Positions 18,364 through 26,807 of a stretch of 64,000 nt of DNA are shown piece after piece. Source of the DNA: Methylocystis sp. SC2 (GTDB lineage: Bacteria > Pseudomonadota > Alphaproteobacteria > Rhizobiales > Beijerinckiaceae); assembly GCF_000304315.1 (NCBI RefSeq), contig NC_018485.1:2512501-2576500 (forward strand). The letters run 5' to 3'. The notes below the pieces were generated by a model, which saw only the letters and a list, made by a program, of their open reading frames with translations, ran no database searches and was not told the DNA's origin. Both the position numbers and the translations under genes were made by a program. Numbering within the stretch: position 1 is the stretch's first letter; the number at the start of each line of letters is the position of its first letter.

Positions 18364-19784
18364 CGCGGGGCTCGTCGCTCGCGCGCCGGACGGTCGGCTA
18401 CCTCATGCTCGCGCAGATTTCCGCCTTCGTTCTCGCCTGGGCGATCACGCTCGGTCTCGGCCTCTCCGGCGTTGAAAGATTTACCCAGTCATGGGACGAA
18501 CTCGCCGCCTTCCGCACCGCCGAACTCGTGATTGATTCGCTCAAACCTGACGAAACCGGCGACGTCCATATCGTTCCTACGCCCCAACTTGAATCCGAGC
18601 TGAAGCGACTCCCGAGATTTAAATACGCGGCCTTTGACTTCAGGACGAAGCTGCCTGTCGACGGCTCCTCGCCGGAGCTCGTCGCGACGCTAAAGGATGT
18701 GGTCGCGGTGAGTCCGACGCATTCGCATTTCGTGTTGCCGGGCGATCCCGATACGCCGACGCTGGGTTTCATGGGTCCGTATCGGACGCCCTATGGAAGG
18801 TTTCAGATCGCGAGCTATCGGGCGAAATTCCGGTGGGACGACATTTTCCTTTCGATGCGCGAAGATCTTCTGAGCGTCGCGGCCTATCTCGTCGCGGCCG
18901 CTTTGCTCTCCGGCGCGACCGCATGGCTCGCGGTCCGACAGGGGTTGACCCCCTTGCGCAGCGCCGCCGCCGAAGTGGCGCAAATCGACATGAACTCATT
19001 GAACAAGCGATTGCTCTCGGACGACGTTCCGGTTGAAGTGGCGCCTTTCGTCGACGCGGTGAACGAAGCGCTCAAGAGACTCGACGCCTGGGCGGCGCGT
19101 CAGCGCCGGTTCACGGCCAACGCCGCGCATGAACTGCGCACGCCGCTGGCGATCATGCGGGCGCGACTGGAGAATGCGAAAGCCTCGTCGCTCAAGAGCG
19201 AATTGCTCGGCGACGCAAGCCAGCTGCGCTCGATCGTCGAAGAAATGTTGGTTGCGGCGAGATTGACCGAGGGTCAGGCGCCGCTTGACCAGCACGTAGA
19301 TCTCTCCGTCGCCGCCCGCCGGGTCGTCTCGGATCTATTGCCTCTCGCGATCGAGCGCGACCGCTTCATCGATTTCGACTGCGTCGCGAACGCAGAAGCG
19401 CGCGGCAATCAGCGCGCGATCGAATGCGTCCTGACCAATCTCGTCGACAACGCCCTGCGCGCCGAGCCGCCCAAGGGATCGGTCGTCGTTAACATCGACG
19501 GCGATAGAGTCGTCGCGGTCGTCGATCACGGCGAAGGGATCGCCGCCGCCGACCGCGAGATGATCTTCGAGCCCTTCTGGCGAAAGAGCGAAGCCAGCCC
19601 CGGCACCGGCCTGGGACTCGCCATCGCCAGGGAGATCGTGGACGCGCACGGCGGCCGTATTTGGGTCGAAGAGACGCTCGGCGGCGGCGCGACGTTCAAA
19701 TTATGGTTTCCTGCCGCGGCGTCGGAGACGCACGCCAATCCGAACGAGGAGCATTCTTCTTCGCGCACGAACGCTCCATCTTAA
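18360..19784 (+). CDS. two-component sensor histidine kinase
   Basis: A 474-aa membrane kinase. It has an N-terminal helix (residues about 14-36), a periplasmic domain of about 125 residues, a second helix near 170-190, a HAMP-like linker, and the phospho-acceptor His257 in TANAAHELRTPLA. ATPase boxes follow: NLVDNALRAEP, VVDHGEGIA, FEPFWRKSEASPGTG and GLGLAIAREIV. The periplasmic domain is not of a kind I recognise. The GTG start overlaps the stop of the response regulator gene. The catalytic half is closely matched by the broken kinase at 9932-10627. The gene ends 23 bases before the candidate right attachment site. Confidence 0.92.
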   Translation: MTRGSSLARRTVGYLMLAQISAFVLAWAITLGLGLSGVERFTQSWDELAAFRTAELVIDSLKPDETGDVHIVPTPQLESELKRLPRFKYAAFDFRTKLPVDGSSPELVATLKDVVAVSPTHSHFVLPGDPDTPTLGFMGPYRTPYGRFQIASYRAKFRWDDIFLSMREDLLSVAAYLVAAALLSGATAWLAVRQGLTPLRSAAAEVAQIDMNSLNKRLLSDDVPVEVAPFVDAVNEALKRLDAWAARQRRFTANAAHELRTPLAIMRARLENAKASSLKSELLGDASQLRSIVEEMLVAARLTEGQAPLDQHVDLSVAARRVVSDLLPLAIERDRFIDFDCVANAEARGNQRAIECVLTNLVDNALRAEPPKGSVVVNIDGDRVVAVVDHGEGIAAADREMIFEPFWRKSEASPGTGLGLAIAREIVDAHGGRIWVEETLGGGATFKLWFPAAASETHANPNEEHSSSRTNAPS

Positions 19785-19807
19785 TAATCAATTCATTTTG
19801 TTGTAAA

Positions 19808-19836
19808 TTCGAGTCCTCTCCTGCGCCAACGCTCGC
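19808..19836 (+). repeat. candidate attR: copy of tRNA-Leu 3' end
   Basis: Bases 19808-19823 repeat the T-arm and part of the acceptor stem of the tRNA-Leu gene exactly, and 19827-19836 repeat the ten bases that follow the tRNA. There is no tRNA body here. This is the expected scar at the far end of an element integrated in the tRNA gene, with a small internal deletion relative to the left copy. Confidence 0.72.
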
Positions 19837-20329
19837 CAGCAGGTTTGAAGACGTCTCGTTAGCCGTTTTGGTCTACGGAGGCGGCGCCGTGGATCCTCGC
19901 CCCGGGACTCGGAAGCCCGGCGGCGGCTCGCCGACCCCTCCGATATTCATCGGGCGCGAGGGCGGCTGCGGTAGCCGCACGCATCGCTCGGCGTCAAGTT
20001 CATCGATGCTGACGATCTCCGCATTTTCCTTGTCGAACTCGTCGCCGATACTTCACCGTCCCCGTCATTCAGCCCGCCAAGACAGGCCGAGCGGCTGTCG
20101 CTGTTGGCGGCAGAATGCAAATTTTTTCAGCGTTCGCTGCCGCCTCTCAAGCAAAGCGCGTCACGCGAATGGTTCCTCGCGAACGTCTCGCTTGCCAACG
20201 TTCGTAACCGCGAACGCTCGCAAACCTGCCGTCCAGAGCGATTAGGCGGATTAGCGCCATACGGCTCGGCTGTAGGTGGCGCCTTCATTGCATCCGTTTG
20301 GCCTGAGGGCGTCGCTTGCGACGTCACCC
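19837..20329. other. non-coding stretch between island edge and nitrate region
   Basis: I find no convincing gene in these 490 bases. All open frames are short and of random composition. There is a perfect 6-bp hairpin CGTTCG-TAACCG-CGAACG at 20199-20216, near repeated GCGAACG words, of unknown role. The right part presumably holds the promoter and leader of the outer-membrane protein gene at 20446. Confidence 0.5.
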
Positions 20330-20345
20330 GGTCCACAGAAGGGCC
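20330..20345 (+). promoter_or_regulatory. candidate ANTAR (NasT) hexaloop hairpin
   Basis: GGTCC-ACAGAA-GGGCC forms a 5-bp stem (one G-U pair) with a six-base loop having A at position 1 and G at position 4. This is the loop rule described for RNA targets of ANTAR antiterminators. It lies 10 bases before a strong terminator and 1.4 kb before nasT. A second hexaloop hairpin, normally required, was not found immediately upstream, so the call is provisional. Confidence 0.45.
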
Positions 20346-20354
20346 CCCAGCATC

Positions 20355-20404
20355 GCCGCTGTCCTGAACGTCTGCTTCGCAGGCGTTCAGGCAGCGGCTT
20401 TTTT
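20355..20404 (+). terminator. rho-independent terminator / attenuator in leader of outer-membrane gene
   Basis: GCCGCTG-T-CCTGAACG pairs with CGTTCAGG-CAGCGGC, leaving an inner CTGC/GCAG stem, and is followed by TTTTTT (20399-20404). It is 41 bases before the start codon at 20446. There is no gene just upstream that it would obviously end, so it is better placed as a leader attenuator that the neighbouring antiterminator NasT could overcome. Confidence 0.75.
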
Positions 20405-20445
20405 CGTTTCTGGGGCGCGCAGCCGAGATGCAGATGAGGTTCGCG

Positions 20446-21678
20446 ATGAAGAGAGCACAGCCGCAATTGATGCGCCGACAGGCGCCACGGCGCGGCGCAA
20501 GTTTGATCGTCGTGGCGGCCGCGCTCATTGCGGCCGACGCGAACGCCGCGCCCCGCAAGAATGCGCCGTCCGAGGCGGCGGCGATACGACTTCAAGCGCC
20601 GCCGCCGCCCCTCGCGCCGGTCGCGCCGCCTCCGCCGCCGCCGGCGCCCATGGGAGTGTTCGGCGCCGATATGCCGGCCGCCGGGAAACTCATTTTTTCC
20701 ATCACGCCCGTCTTCGCCAATCTGTCGGGCATCAAAATGGGAACGCGCACGGTCTCGAACGAATATATCGTCACGACGGTGCCGTTCTTTCTCAATCCAA
20801 GGCAGACCGTGCGCATCATTCCGCAAAACATCGCGGTCGCGACGCAAATTGCCGGCCTGAGCTATGGCGTCACGAAAGATTTCGCGGTGGTTCTCACGGC
20901 CGGCATGATCGAGAAAAATCTCAACGCGCTAACCTTCAAGGGCGCGTCGGGCATTCTGCCGCTCGGCAGGAGTTTGCCGGGAACGACGAGCCTTGCCGAC
21001 GTCACTTTGTCGGGCGTCTATCGCATCTATCAGGACGAGGTCCACCGCATCCAGCTCTCGCTTGGCGTCTCCTTCCCCGCCGGCAGCTACACGGCCACCT
21101 TCAAGGACTTTCTGCTGCCGGACGGAACCCGCCGCAACATCCGAGGATTCTATGGCATGCAGCCCGGCACGGGCACGTTCGATATTTTCCCGGGCATCGT
21201 CTACGCCGGCTATCTGGGACCGTGGTCGTGGGGCCTCGGCTATCGCGGGCGCTTCCCTCTGGCCGCAAATTCGCTGGGCTATTCCTGGGAATATCTGCTC
21301 GAATATCGCCTGCGCTTCCCGCTCGGCCCCAATCCCACCGGGGGCTACCGCTGGGGCGATCTGCATGAATTCAACGCCTGGGGCGGCTACACCTGGACGC
21401 CCGGACTCACCACCACCTTCCGCGTGAGCGGTTCGACGCAGGGCCCGATTCGCGGCTTTGATCCGGAAATCCGCGGCCCGGCCGTGCCCGCCAACCCGGC
21501 CTTCTATGGCGGACAGCGGGTCGAACTCTTCGGCGGCGCGACGATCAGCGGCAAATTTATCGGCTATGAGAATGCGACGGTCGCGGTCGAGGCCGGGTTG
21601 CCTGTTTATCAGAATCTCAACGGTCCGCAGATCATGAAGAACTGGCAGGCGGGCATGTCGTTGCGGTTCAAGATATAA
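20446..21678 (+). CDS. outer-membrane beta-barrel protein (transporter-like, MetA_deg/alginate-export style)
   Basis: A 410-aa exported protein. It has a signal peptide ending near ANAAP, then a proline-rich segment (PPPPLAPVAPPPPPPAP, about residues 49-65), then a predicted barrel with alternating aromatic and Gly-rich strands such as GYLGPWSWGLGYRGRFPL and YSWEYLLEYRLRFPLGP, ending in MSLRFKI. It resembles outer-membrane 'transporter' proteins of the phenol-degradation MetA type, which have no agreed substrate. GAGG six bases upstream supports the ATG at 20446; ATGs at 20428 and 20434 are alternatives. Position before nasT and the leader terminator suggest nitrate-linked regulation and perhaps a porin role, which is inference. 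Confidence 0.72.
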   Translation: MKRAQPQLMRRQAPRRGASLIVVAAALIAADANAAPRKNAPSEAAAIRLQAPPPPLAPVAPPPPPPAPMGVFGADMPAAGKLIFSITPVFANLSGIKMGTRTVSNEYIVTTVPFFLNPRQTVRIIPQNIAVATQIAGLSYGVTKDFAVVLTAGMIEKNLNALTFKGASGILPLGRSLPGTTSLADVTLSGVYRIYQDEVHRIQLSLGVSFPAGSYTATFKDFLLPDGTRRNIRGFYGMQPGTGTFDIFPGIVYAGYLGPWSWGLGYRGRFPLAANSLGYSWEYLLEYRLRFPLGPNPTGGYRWGDLHEFNAWGGYTWTPGLTTTFRVSGSTQGPIRGFDPEIRGPAVPANPAFYGGQRVELFGGATISGKFIGYENATVAVEAGLPVYQNLNGPQIMKNWQAGMSLRFKI

Positions 21679-21775
21679 CGTGCGTTGGTCGCGGCCCGGC
21701 GGGCGGATCGCAGAGACTTACGGCGATGCGCCGCCGCTGGCGCGACCTATACATGCGCTCACTGGACGTCGGGAA

Positions 21776-22348
21776 TTGAAGATCGTCATCGTCGACGAAA
21801 GCCCCATTCGCTCGCTGATCCTGGAGGAGGGGCTGCGTGACGCCGGCTTCACGCAGGTCGAGCGCATCAGCGAGATGCACAATCTGCTGAAGCACATCTA
21901 CGCCAGCGACCCTGACGTGATCCTGATCGATCTGGAAAATCCTTCGCGCGATACGCTTGAACAAATGTTTCAGGTCAGTCGCGCCGTGCGTCGGCCGATC
22001 GCCATGTTTGTCGATCAGAGCGATACGGCGTCCATTCAAGCCTCGGTCGACGCTGGCGTCTCGGCCTATATCGTCGACGGGTTGAAAAAGGAGCGCATCA
22101 AATCGATCCTCGATCTGTGCGTGTCGCGATTCAACGCCTTCTCGAAGCTTCAGGATGATCTCGAACAGGCCAAATCCGATCTCGAGGAGCGCAAGACGAT
22201 CGAACGCGCCAAAGGCATATTGATGAAGGCGAAGAAGCTTTCCGAAGAAGACGCCTACAAATTGATGCGCGGCGCCGCCATGCGCGAAAATAAAAAAATC
22301 ATCGAAATTGCACGCTCGGTCATCACTGCGGCGGAGATGTTTAAATGA
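21776..22348 (+). CDS. nasT: NasT-type ANTAR antiterminator response regulator
   Basis: A 190-aa regulator with an N-terminal receiver-like domain (KIVIVDESPIRSLILEEGL; acidic residue in VILIDLENPS) and a C-terminal ANTAR RNA-binding domain (DLEERKTIERAKGILMKAKK, EEDAYKLMRGAAMRENKKI). NasT proteins bind two-hairpin leader RNAs to prevent termination of nitrate assimilation genes and are held inactive by NasS when nitrate is absent. The domain begins exactly at the TTG at 21776, taken as start; the frame is open further upstream but no family sequence lies there. The stop overlaps the nasS ATG (ATGA), so NasT and NasS are made together. Confidence 0.9.
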   Translation: MKIVIVDESPIRSLILEEGLRDAGFTQVERISEMHNLLKHIYASDPDVILIDLENPSRDTLEQMFQVSRAVRRPIAMFVDQSDTASIQASVDAGVSAYIVDGLKKERIKSILDLCVSRFNAFSKLQDDLEQAKSDLEERKTIERAKGILMKAKKLSEEDAYKLMRGAAMRENKKIIEIARSVITAAEMFK

Positions 22349-23493
22349 CCGGCGAAGCGCATGTGAAAATCGGCTTCATTCCGCTCGTCGACGCCGCTGC
22401 GCTGTTGATTGCCGCGCATAAGGGATTCGCCAAGGCGGAAGGTCTCGACATCGAACTGATCCGCGAAGCGTCTTGGGCGAATATTAGAGACAAGCTCGCC
22501 ATTGGCCGCTTCGATGCGGCGCATCTTCTGGCGCCCATGGCGGTCGCGTCCACGCTCGGACTGGGCCATGTGCGAGTTCCGCTTGTCGCGCCGATGAATC
22601 TCGCGATGAACGGCAATGCGATCGCGGTGTCCACAGCGCTCTATGCCGAACTCGCCGCGCAAGGCGAGGTCGCGCATCCGGCGCAAACCGCGCGTGCGCT
22701 CGCCAAGCTCGTCGCGCGGCGAAGGTCCGAGGGACGCGAGCCTTTGACCTTCGGCATGACCTTTCCTTTTTCCATGCACAATTATCAGCTGCGCTACTGG
22801 ATGGCGGAAGGCGGCGTCGATCCGGATGAAGACCTGCGCCTGATCGTTCTGCCGCCGCCCTACATGGTGGAAAATCTCGCGCGCGGCCAGCTCGACGGCT
22901 TTTGCGTCGGCGCGCCCTGGAGTTCTGTCGCGGTCGACGCCGGCGTTGGCGTCATTCTGCATTTCGGCTGCGAGATTTTCGCCTGCGCGCCCGAGAAAGT
23001 CCTAGCGCTGCGCGAAAGCTTCGCCGACGATGACCATCATCTCGTCGCCGCGCTGATCCGCGCGATCGATAGGGGCGCCGCCTTCGTCGACGAGCCGCAA
23101 AACCTAGGCGAGGTTTCGCACATTCTCTCGCGCCCGGAATATGTCGGCGTCGACGCCGAGATCATCCGCCGCGTGCTCACCGGCAATTTGCGCGTCAAGG
23201 CGCGCGAGGAGCGAAGCGACGCCAATTATCTCATCATCGGAAGAGACGGCGCCATGCGGCCGGATCCGCGGCAAGCCGAATGGATCTATGCGCAAATGCT
23301 GCGCTGGGGGCAGACGCGCCATGCGCCAGAGATGGCCGATCGCGCGAAGAGCGTCCTGCGCCCGGACCTTTTCGACGCCGCCATCGATTGCGCGCACATT
23401 CAGCGCGAAATCGGAGCCTTTGCGGGACCCGCTTTCGGCGACAGAAGTTACGCGGACTATCTCGCCGAATTCGATATCGGACAGCGCCTGTGA
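22345..23493 (+). CDS. nasS: NasS-type nitrate sensor (CmpA/NrtA family, cytoplasmic)
   Basis: A 382-aa protein of the NrtA/CmpA periplasmic-binding fold without a signal peptide, as expected for NasS, the soluble nitrate/nitrite sensor that sequesters NasT. Family segments include KIGFIPLVDAAALLIAAHKGF, DAAHLLAPMAVASTLGLG, NLAMNGNAIAVS and FTFPFSMHNYQLRYWMAEGG-like sequence near residue 140, and PPPYMVENLARGQLDGFCVGAPW. The absence of ABC transporter permease or ATPase genes also argues for a sensor rather than a transporter. It overlaps nasT by four bases. Confidence 0.92.
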   Translation: MTGEAHVKIGFIPLVDAAALLIAAHKGFAKAEGLDIELIREASWANIRDKLAIGRFDAAHLLAPMAVASTLGLGHVRVPLVAPMNLAMNGNAIAVSTALYAELAAQGEVAHPAQTARALAKLVARRRSEGREPLTFGMTFPFSMHNYQLRYWMAEGGVDPDEDLRLIVLPPPYMVENLARGQLDGFCVGAPWSSVAVDAGVGVILHFGCEIFACAPEKVLALRESFADDDHHLVAALIRAIDRGAAFVDEPQNLGEVSHILSRPEYVGVDAEIIRRVLTGNLRVKAREERSDANYLIIGRDGAMRPDPRQAEWIYAQMLRWGQTRHAPEMADRAKSVLRPDLFDAAIDCAHIQREIGAFAGPAFGDRSYADYLAEFDIGQRL

Positions 23494-23818
23494 GCGCTGA
23501 ACTGATGTTCAAAAGGGACAGCCGTTAGGCGCCTCTCGCCTAAGCATTCGGCGCCGCAAAATGCCGCCTGCCGCCCTCGGTCAGCGCCAAACGCCCGCAT
23601 TCTACAGGAAAAACCACGTCTGCGCCTCTGGCCCGAATTGTGCAATCACCTCATTGGTCAACGACGACCGCCGGTCCGCCGGAACGAGCCCAAAGCTGGG
23701 TTCCGTCACAGAAGCGATTTCGCAATTTGCGTCGCGCTTTGGTCGTCTTGCCCGTTCTCACCCCACAAGGCGGAGCGACCTGTGACCGGACCGTTTGGCC
23801 GTTCAGCAGAGTCGACAC
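23494..23818. other. leader region upstream of the nitrite/nitrate reductase operon
   Basis: No gene is seen in these 325 bases. A hairpin TTAGGCG-CCTCT-CGCCTAA at 23525-23543, just after nasS, may end that transcript. A further hairpin of ANTAR type is at 23686-23703. The remainder probably contains the promoter and untranslated leader of the operon starting at 23819. Confidence 0.5.
23686..23703 (+). promoter_or_regulatory. candidate ANTAR (NasT) hexaloop hairpin upstream of nitrite reductase operon
   Basis: GAGCCC-AAAGCT-GGGTTC forms a 6-bp stem (one G-U pair) with a hexaloop having A1 and G4. Four bases later the word ACAGAA (23708-23713) repeats the loop sequence of the hairpin at 20335, though its own stem is poor. 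The start codon is 115 bases downstream. This matches what NasT is known to bind; no clear U-tract terminator follows here. Confidence 0.5.
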
Positions 23819-25051
23819 ATGACTGGATTGCAGGATTGCAGAAGTCGCGAGAAGCTTGTCGTCGTCGGCGCCGGCATGGCGGCGACGCGTTTCGTCGAGG
23901 AGCTGACGAAGCGGGCGCCGGATCGATACGACATTCTCGTGATCGGCGATGAACCGCGGCTTGCCTATAATCGCGTGCTGCTGTCTTCGGTGCTGGCCGG
24001 GGAATTGTCGGTCGACGACATCGAGCTTAAGCCCCGGCAATGGTGGCGCGCCGCCGGCGTTGAGCTCCTGAGCGGCTGCAAGGTCGTCAACATCGGCGCC
24101 GCCGCGCGGCGTCTTCTTCTCGATAATGGCCGGAGCGTCGACTATTCGAAGCTCGTGCTCGCCACCGGTTCGCGCGCAGTAAGGCTGCCGATCGGGGGCG
24201 CCGATCTTCCGGGCGTTCACGTGTTTCGCGACGTGGAGGACGTCGATGCGCTGTCGCGGCTGGAAGGCGAAAGCGCGCGCGCGCTCGTCATCGGCGGCGG
24301 CCTTCTTGGGCTTGAAGCGGCCTATGGCCTCGCTAAACGCGGCGTCGACGTGACGCTGGCCCATGTCATGGATCGGTTGATGGAGCGCCAACTCGATGCG
24401 GCCGGCGCCGACATCCTGCGCCGCCTCGTCGAAGAGAAGGGCGTGCGCGTGCTGCTGAACGCCAATGCGACGCGCATCAGCGGTTCGGGCCGAGTGGAGA
24501 ATGTCGAGTTCGCCGACGGCCGAACGGTTCCAGCCGACGCCGTGGTTTTCGCCGTTGGCATTCACGCCAACGCCGATCTTGCGCGACAGGCGGGTCTTGA
24601 CGTCGGACGCGGCGTGATCGTCGACGACGGTCTTGAGACGAGCGAGTCAGGGGTCTTCGCCATCGGCGAATGCGCTGACCATCGCGGCGTCTGTTACGGG
24701 CTCGTCGAGCCGGCCTATGAGCAGGGGCGCGTTCTCGCCATGCGCCTCGCCGGTGAAGACGCGTCCTATGGCGGCAGCGTCGTCTCCACCAATTTGAAAG
24801 TCTCCGGCGTGCGTGTCTTTTCAGCCGGGGATTATCTCGGCGAGGTCGACGCGCGCCGCATCGTCTGCAAGGATCCGCGCATGGGGATTTATCGCAAGCT
24901 TGTCATGCGCGACGACAGGCTGGTGGGGGCGATCCTGATCGGGGATACGCGCGGCGCCGCCGACATCCTCGACCTCATTCGCTCCGGCGCGGACGTTTCA
25001 TCTATGTGCGACGAATTGATGTTCGGCGCGCCGATGCAAGAGGCGGCCTGA
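23819..25051 (+). CDS. NAD(P)/FAD-dependent oxidoreductase of nitrate assimilation (NirB N-domain-like)
   Basis: A 410-aa flavoprotein with an FAD-binding motif VVVGAGMAATRFVEEL (residues about 14-29), a central NAD(P)-binding motif VIGGGLLGLEAAYGLAKRG and a FAD-binding FAIGECADHRG. This matches the N-terminal flavin half of NirB/NasB-type proteins, which pass electrons from NAD(P)H to nitrite or nitrate reductase. The siroheme part of NirB is missing; a separate nirA gene starts two bases after this stop. It therefore likely acts as an electron donor for that system. An in-frame GTG/ATG further upstream (23795) is possible, but 23819 fits the family start. Confidence 0.85.
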   Translation: MTGLQDCRSREKLVVVGAGMAATRFVEELTKRAPDRYDILVIGDEPRLAYNRVLLSSVLAGELSVDDIELKPRQWWRAAGVELLSGCKVVNIGAAARRLLLDNGRSVDYSKLVLATGSRAVRLPIGGADLPGVHVFRDVEDVDALSRLEGESARALVIGGGLLGLEAAYGLAKRGVDVTLAHVMDRLMERQLDAAGADILRRLVEEKGVRVLLNANATRISGSGRVENVEFADGRTVPADAVVFAVGIHANADLARQAGLDVGRGVIVDDGLETSESGVFAIGECADHRGVCYGLVEPAYEQGRVLAMRLAGEDASYGGSVVSTNLKVSGVRVFSAGDYLGEVDARRIVCKDPRMGIYRKLVMRDDRLVGAILIGDTRGAADILDLIRSGADVSSMCDELMFGAPMQEAA

Positions 25052-25052
25052 C

Positions 25053-26807
25053 ATGTCCGTCGATTTCACGCTTGACCAGAAGCGCTATCTCGAAGGCTTC
25101 GCCGCCGGCTTCTCCGCGCGCGGCGGACAAAAAGCGCCGCCCGCGCAGGGGCAGCCGATGGGGCCCGACGCCGCGCATTTATCCGCGCAGGACCGCGTCA
25201 CGGCTGCAGGCGGCAAGCTCAACGATCAGGAAAAATGGAAGCGCGAAGAGCATCCATTCGACGCCTGGCCGCGGCTTGTCGCTCAAGCGAAGGAGAACGC
25301 GCCGCCAAAGCCCCCCGACAATTTCCGCTGGCGCTACTATGGGCTCTTCTATGTCGCGCCGGCGCAGGACGCTTACATGTGCCGGCTGCGCATCCCCAAT
25401 GGCGCGCTTAATCACTGGCAGTTCGCCGGCCTCGCTGATCTCGCGGAAAATTACGGCGGCGGCTATCTGCATGTAACGACGCGCGCCAATATCCAGATCC
25501 GCGAAATCGCGCCGAAGAACGCCGCCAATATTTTGGAGGCGATTCAGGATCTGGGACTGTGGAGCAAGGGTTCCGGCGCCGACAATATCCGCAACATCAC
25601 CGGCACGCCGACCGCCGGCGTCGATCCGCAGGAGCTCATCGATACGCGCCCCTATGCGCGCGCCATGCATCATCACATCCTCAACGATCGCTCGCTCTAT
25701 GGCCTGCCGCGCAAGTTCAACATCGCCTTCGACGGCGCTGGATTGATCGGCGCGCTGGAGGACACCAATGACATCGGCTTTCAGGCCGTTCTCGTGCACG
25801 ACCAGCATGGCGTCGCGCCGGGCGTCTATTTCCGTCTCGCGCTCGGCGGCATAACGGGTCACAAGGATTTCGCGCGCGACACGGGCGTGATCGTTCCGCC
25901 GGATGAGGCGGTGGAGGTCGCCGACAAAATTCTGCGGGTCTTCATCGAGCATGGCGATCGCACTAACCGCGCCAAGGCGCGGCTCAAATATGTGCTCGAC
26001 GCTTTGGGCTTCGACAAATTCCTCGCCGCCGTCGAAGAAAAGCTGGGCCGCAAGCTGCTTCGCGTCGACGCGGCGGCGATCGCCGTCCGTCCGCGTCAGG
26101 ACCGCGCCGCGCATATCGGCGCGCATCGGCAGAAACAGGCGGGCTTCAATTGGATCGGCGTCGTTCTGCCGGTCGGTCGTTTCACCCCCGAGCAGGCGCG
26201 CGGTCTCGCCGAGATCGCGCGCCAATTCGGCGACGGCGGCCTGCGTCTCACGGTCTGGCAGAATGTGCTGATCACCGGCGTCGCCGACGCGCGCGTCGCG
26301 GAAGCTGTCGCGATGATCGAGTCGCTCGGGCTTTCGACGCAGGCCTCGCCGATTCGCGCGGGGCTCGTCGCCTGCACGGGAAATTCCGGCTGCCGCTTCG
26401 CCGCCGCCGACACCAAGCGGCATGCCGAAGAAATCGCCGCCTATTGCGACGCCGCGGCGCCGATCGACACGCCGATCAACATTCATCTCACCGGCTGTCA
26501 TCATTCATGCGCGCAGCATTACATCGGCGACATCGGACTGATCGGCGCGCGCGTGCCGGTGAACGAGGAGGGCGACACGGTCGAAGGCTATCACATTCTG
26601 GTCGGCGGCGGCTTCGCGGAAGATGCCGGCATTGGCTCCGAGTTTTGTCAAAATGTGAAAGCGGAAGAGGCGCCGGAAATGGTGGCGAAAATTTTGCGCG
26701 CCTATCGAAAGAACCGGGCGAACGCGCACGAAACCTTTGTCGGCTTCGCGCGCCGTCATGACATCGAGACGCTGCGCCGTCTCGCCAATGAGGAGAGCGC
26801 GGCGTGA
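25053..26807 (+). CDS. nirA: NirA family ferredoxin-type nitrite reductase (siroheme, [4Fe-4S])
   Basis: A 584-aa assimilatory nitrite reductase reducing nitrite to ammonium with six electrons. The siroheme/[4Fe-4S] cysteines are Cys441 and Cys447 (CTGNSGC) and Cys482 and Cys486 (CHHSC). The two ferredoxin-like half domains are recognisable from YLHVTTRANIQIREI and LRLTVWQNVLITGV. The first residues (LDQKRYLEGFAAGFSARGG) form a short motif also present at the start of the next protein. The start lies two bases after the oxidoreductase stop, and its stop overlaps the GTG of the flavoprotein gene, so all are cotranscribed. Confidence 0.93.
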   Translation: MSVDFTLDQKRYLEGFAAGFSARGGQKAPPAQGQPMGPDAAHLSAQDRVTAAGGKLNDQEKWKREEHPFDAWPRLVAQAKENAPPKPPDNFRWRYYGLFYVAPAQDAYMCRLRIPNGALNHWQFAGLADLAENYGGGYLHVTTRANIQIREIAPKNAANILEAIQDLGLWSKGSGADNIRNITGTPTAGVDPQELIDTRPYARAMHHHILNDRSLYGLPRKFNIAFDGAGLIGALEDTNDIGFQAVLVHDQHGVAPGVYFRLALGGITGHKDFARDTGVIVPPDEAVEVADKILRVFIEHGDRTNRAKARLKYVLDALGFDKFLAAVEEKLGRKLLRVDAAAIAVRPRQDRAAHIGAHRQKQAGFNWIGVVLPVGRFTPEQARGLAEIARQFGDGGLRLTVWQNVLITGVADARVAEAVAMIESLGLSTQASPIRAGLVACTGNSGCRFAAADTKRHAEEIAAYCDAAAPIDTPINIHLTGCHHSCAQHYIGDIGLIGARVPVNEEGDTVEGYHILVGGGFAEDAGIGSEFCQNVKAEEAPEMVAKILRAYRKNRANAHETFVGFARRHDIETLRRLANEESAA

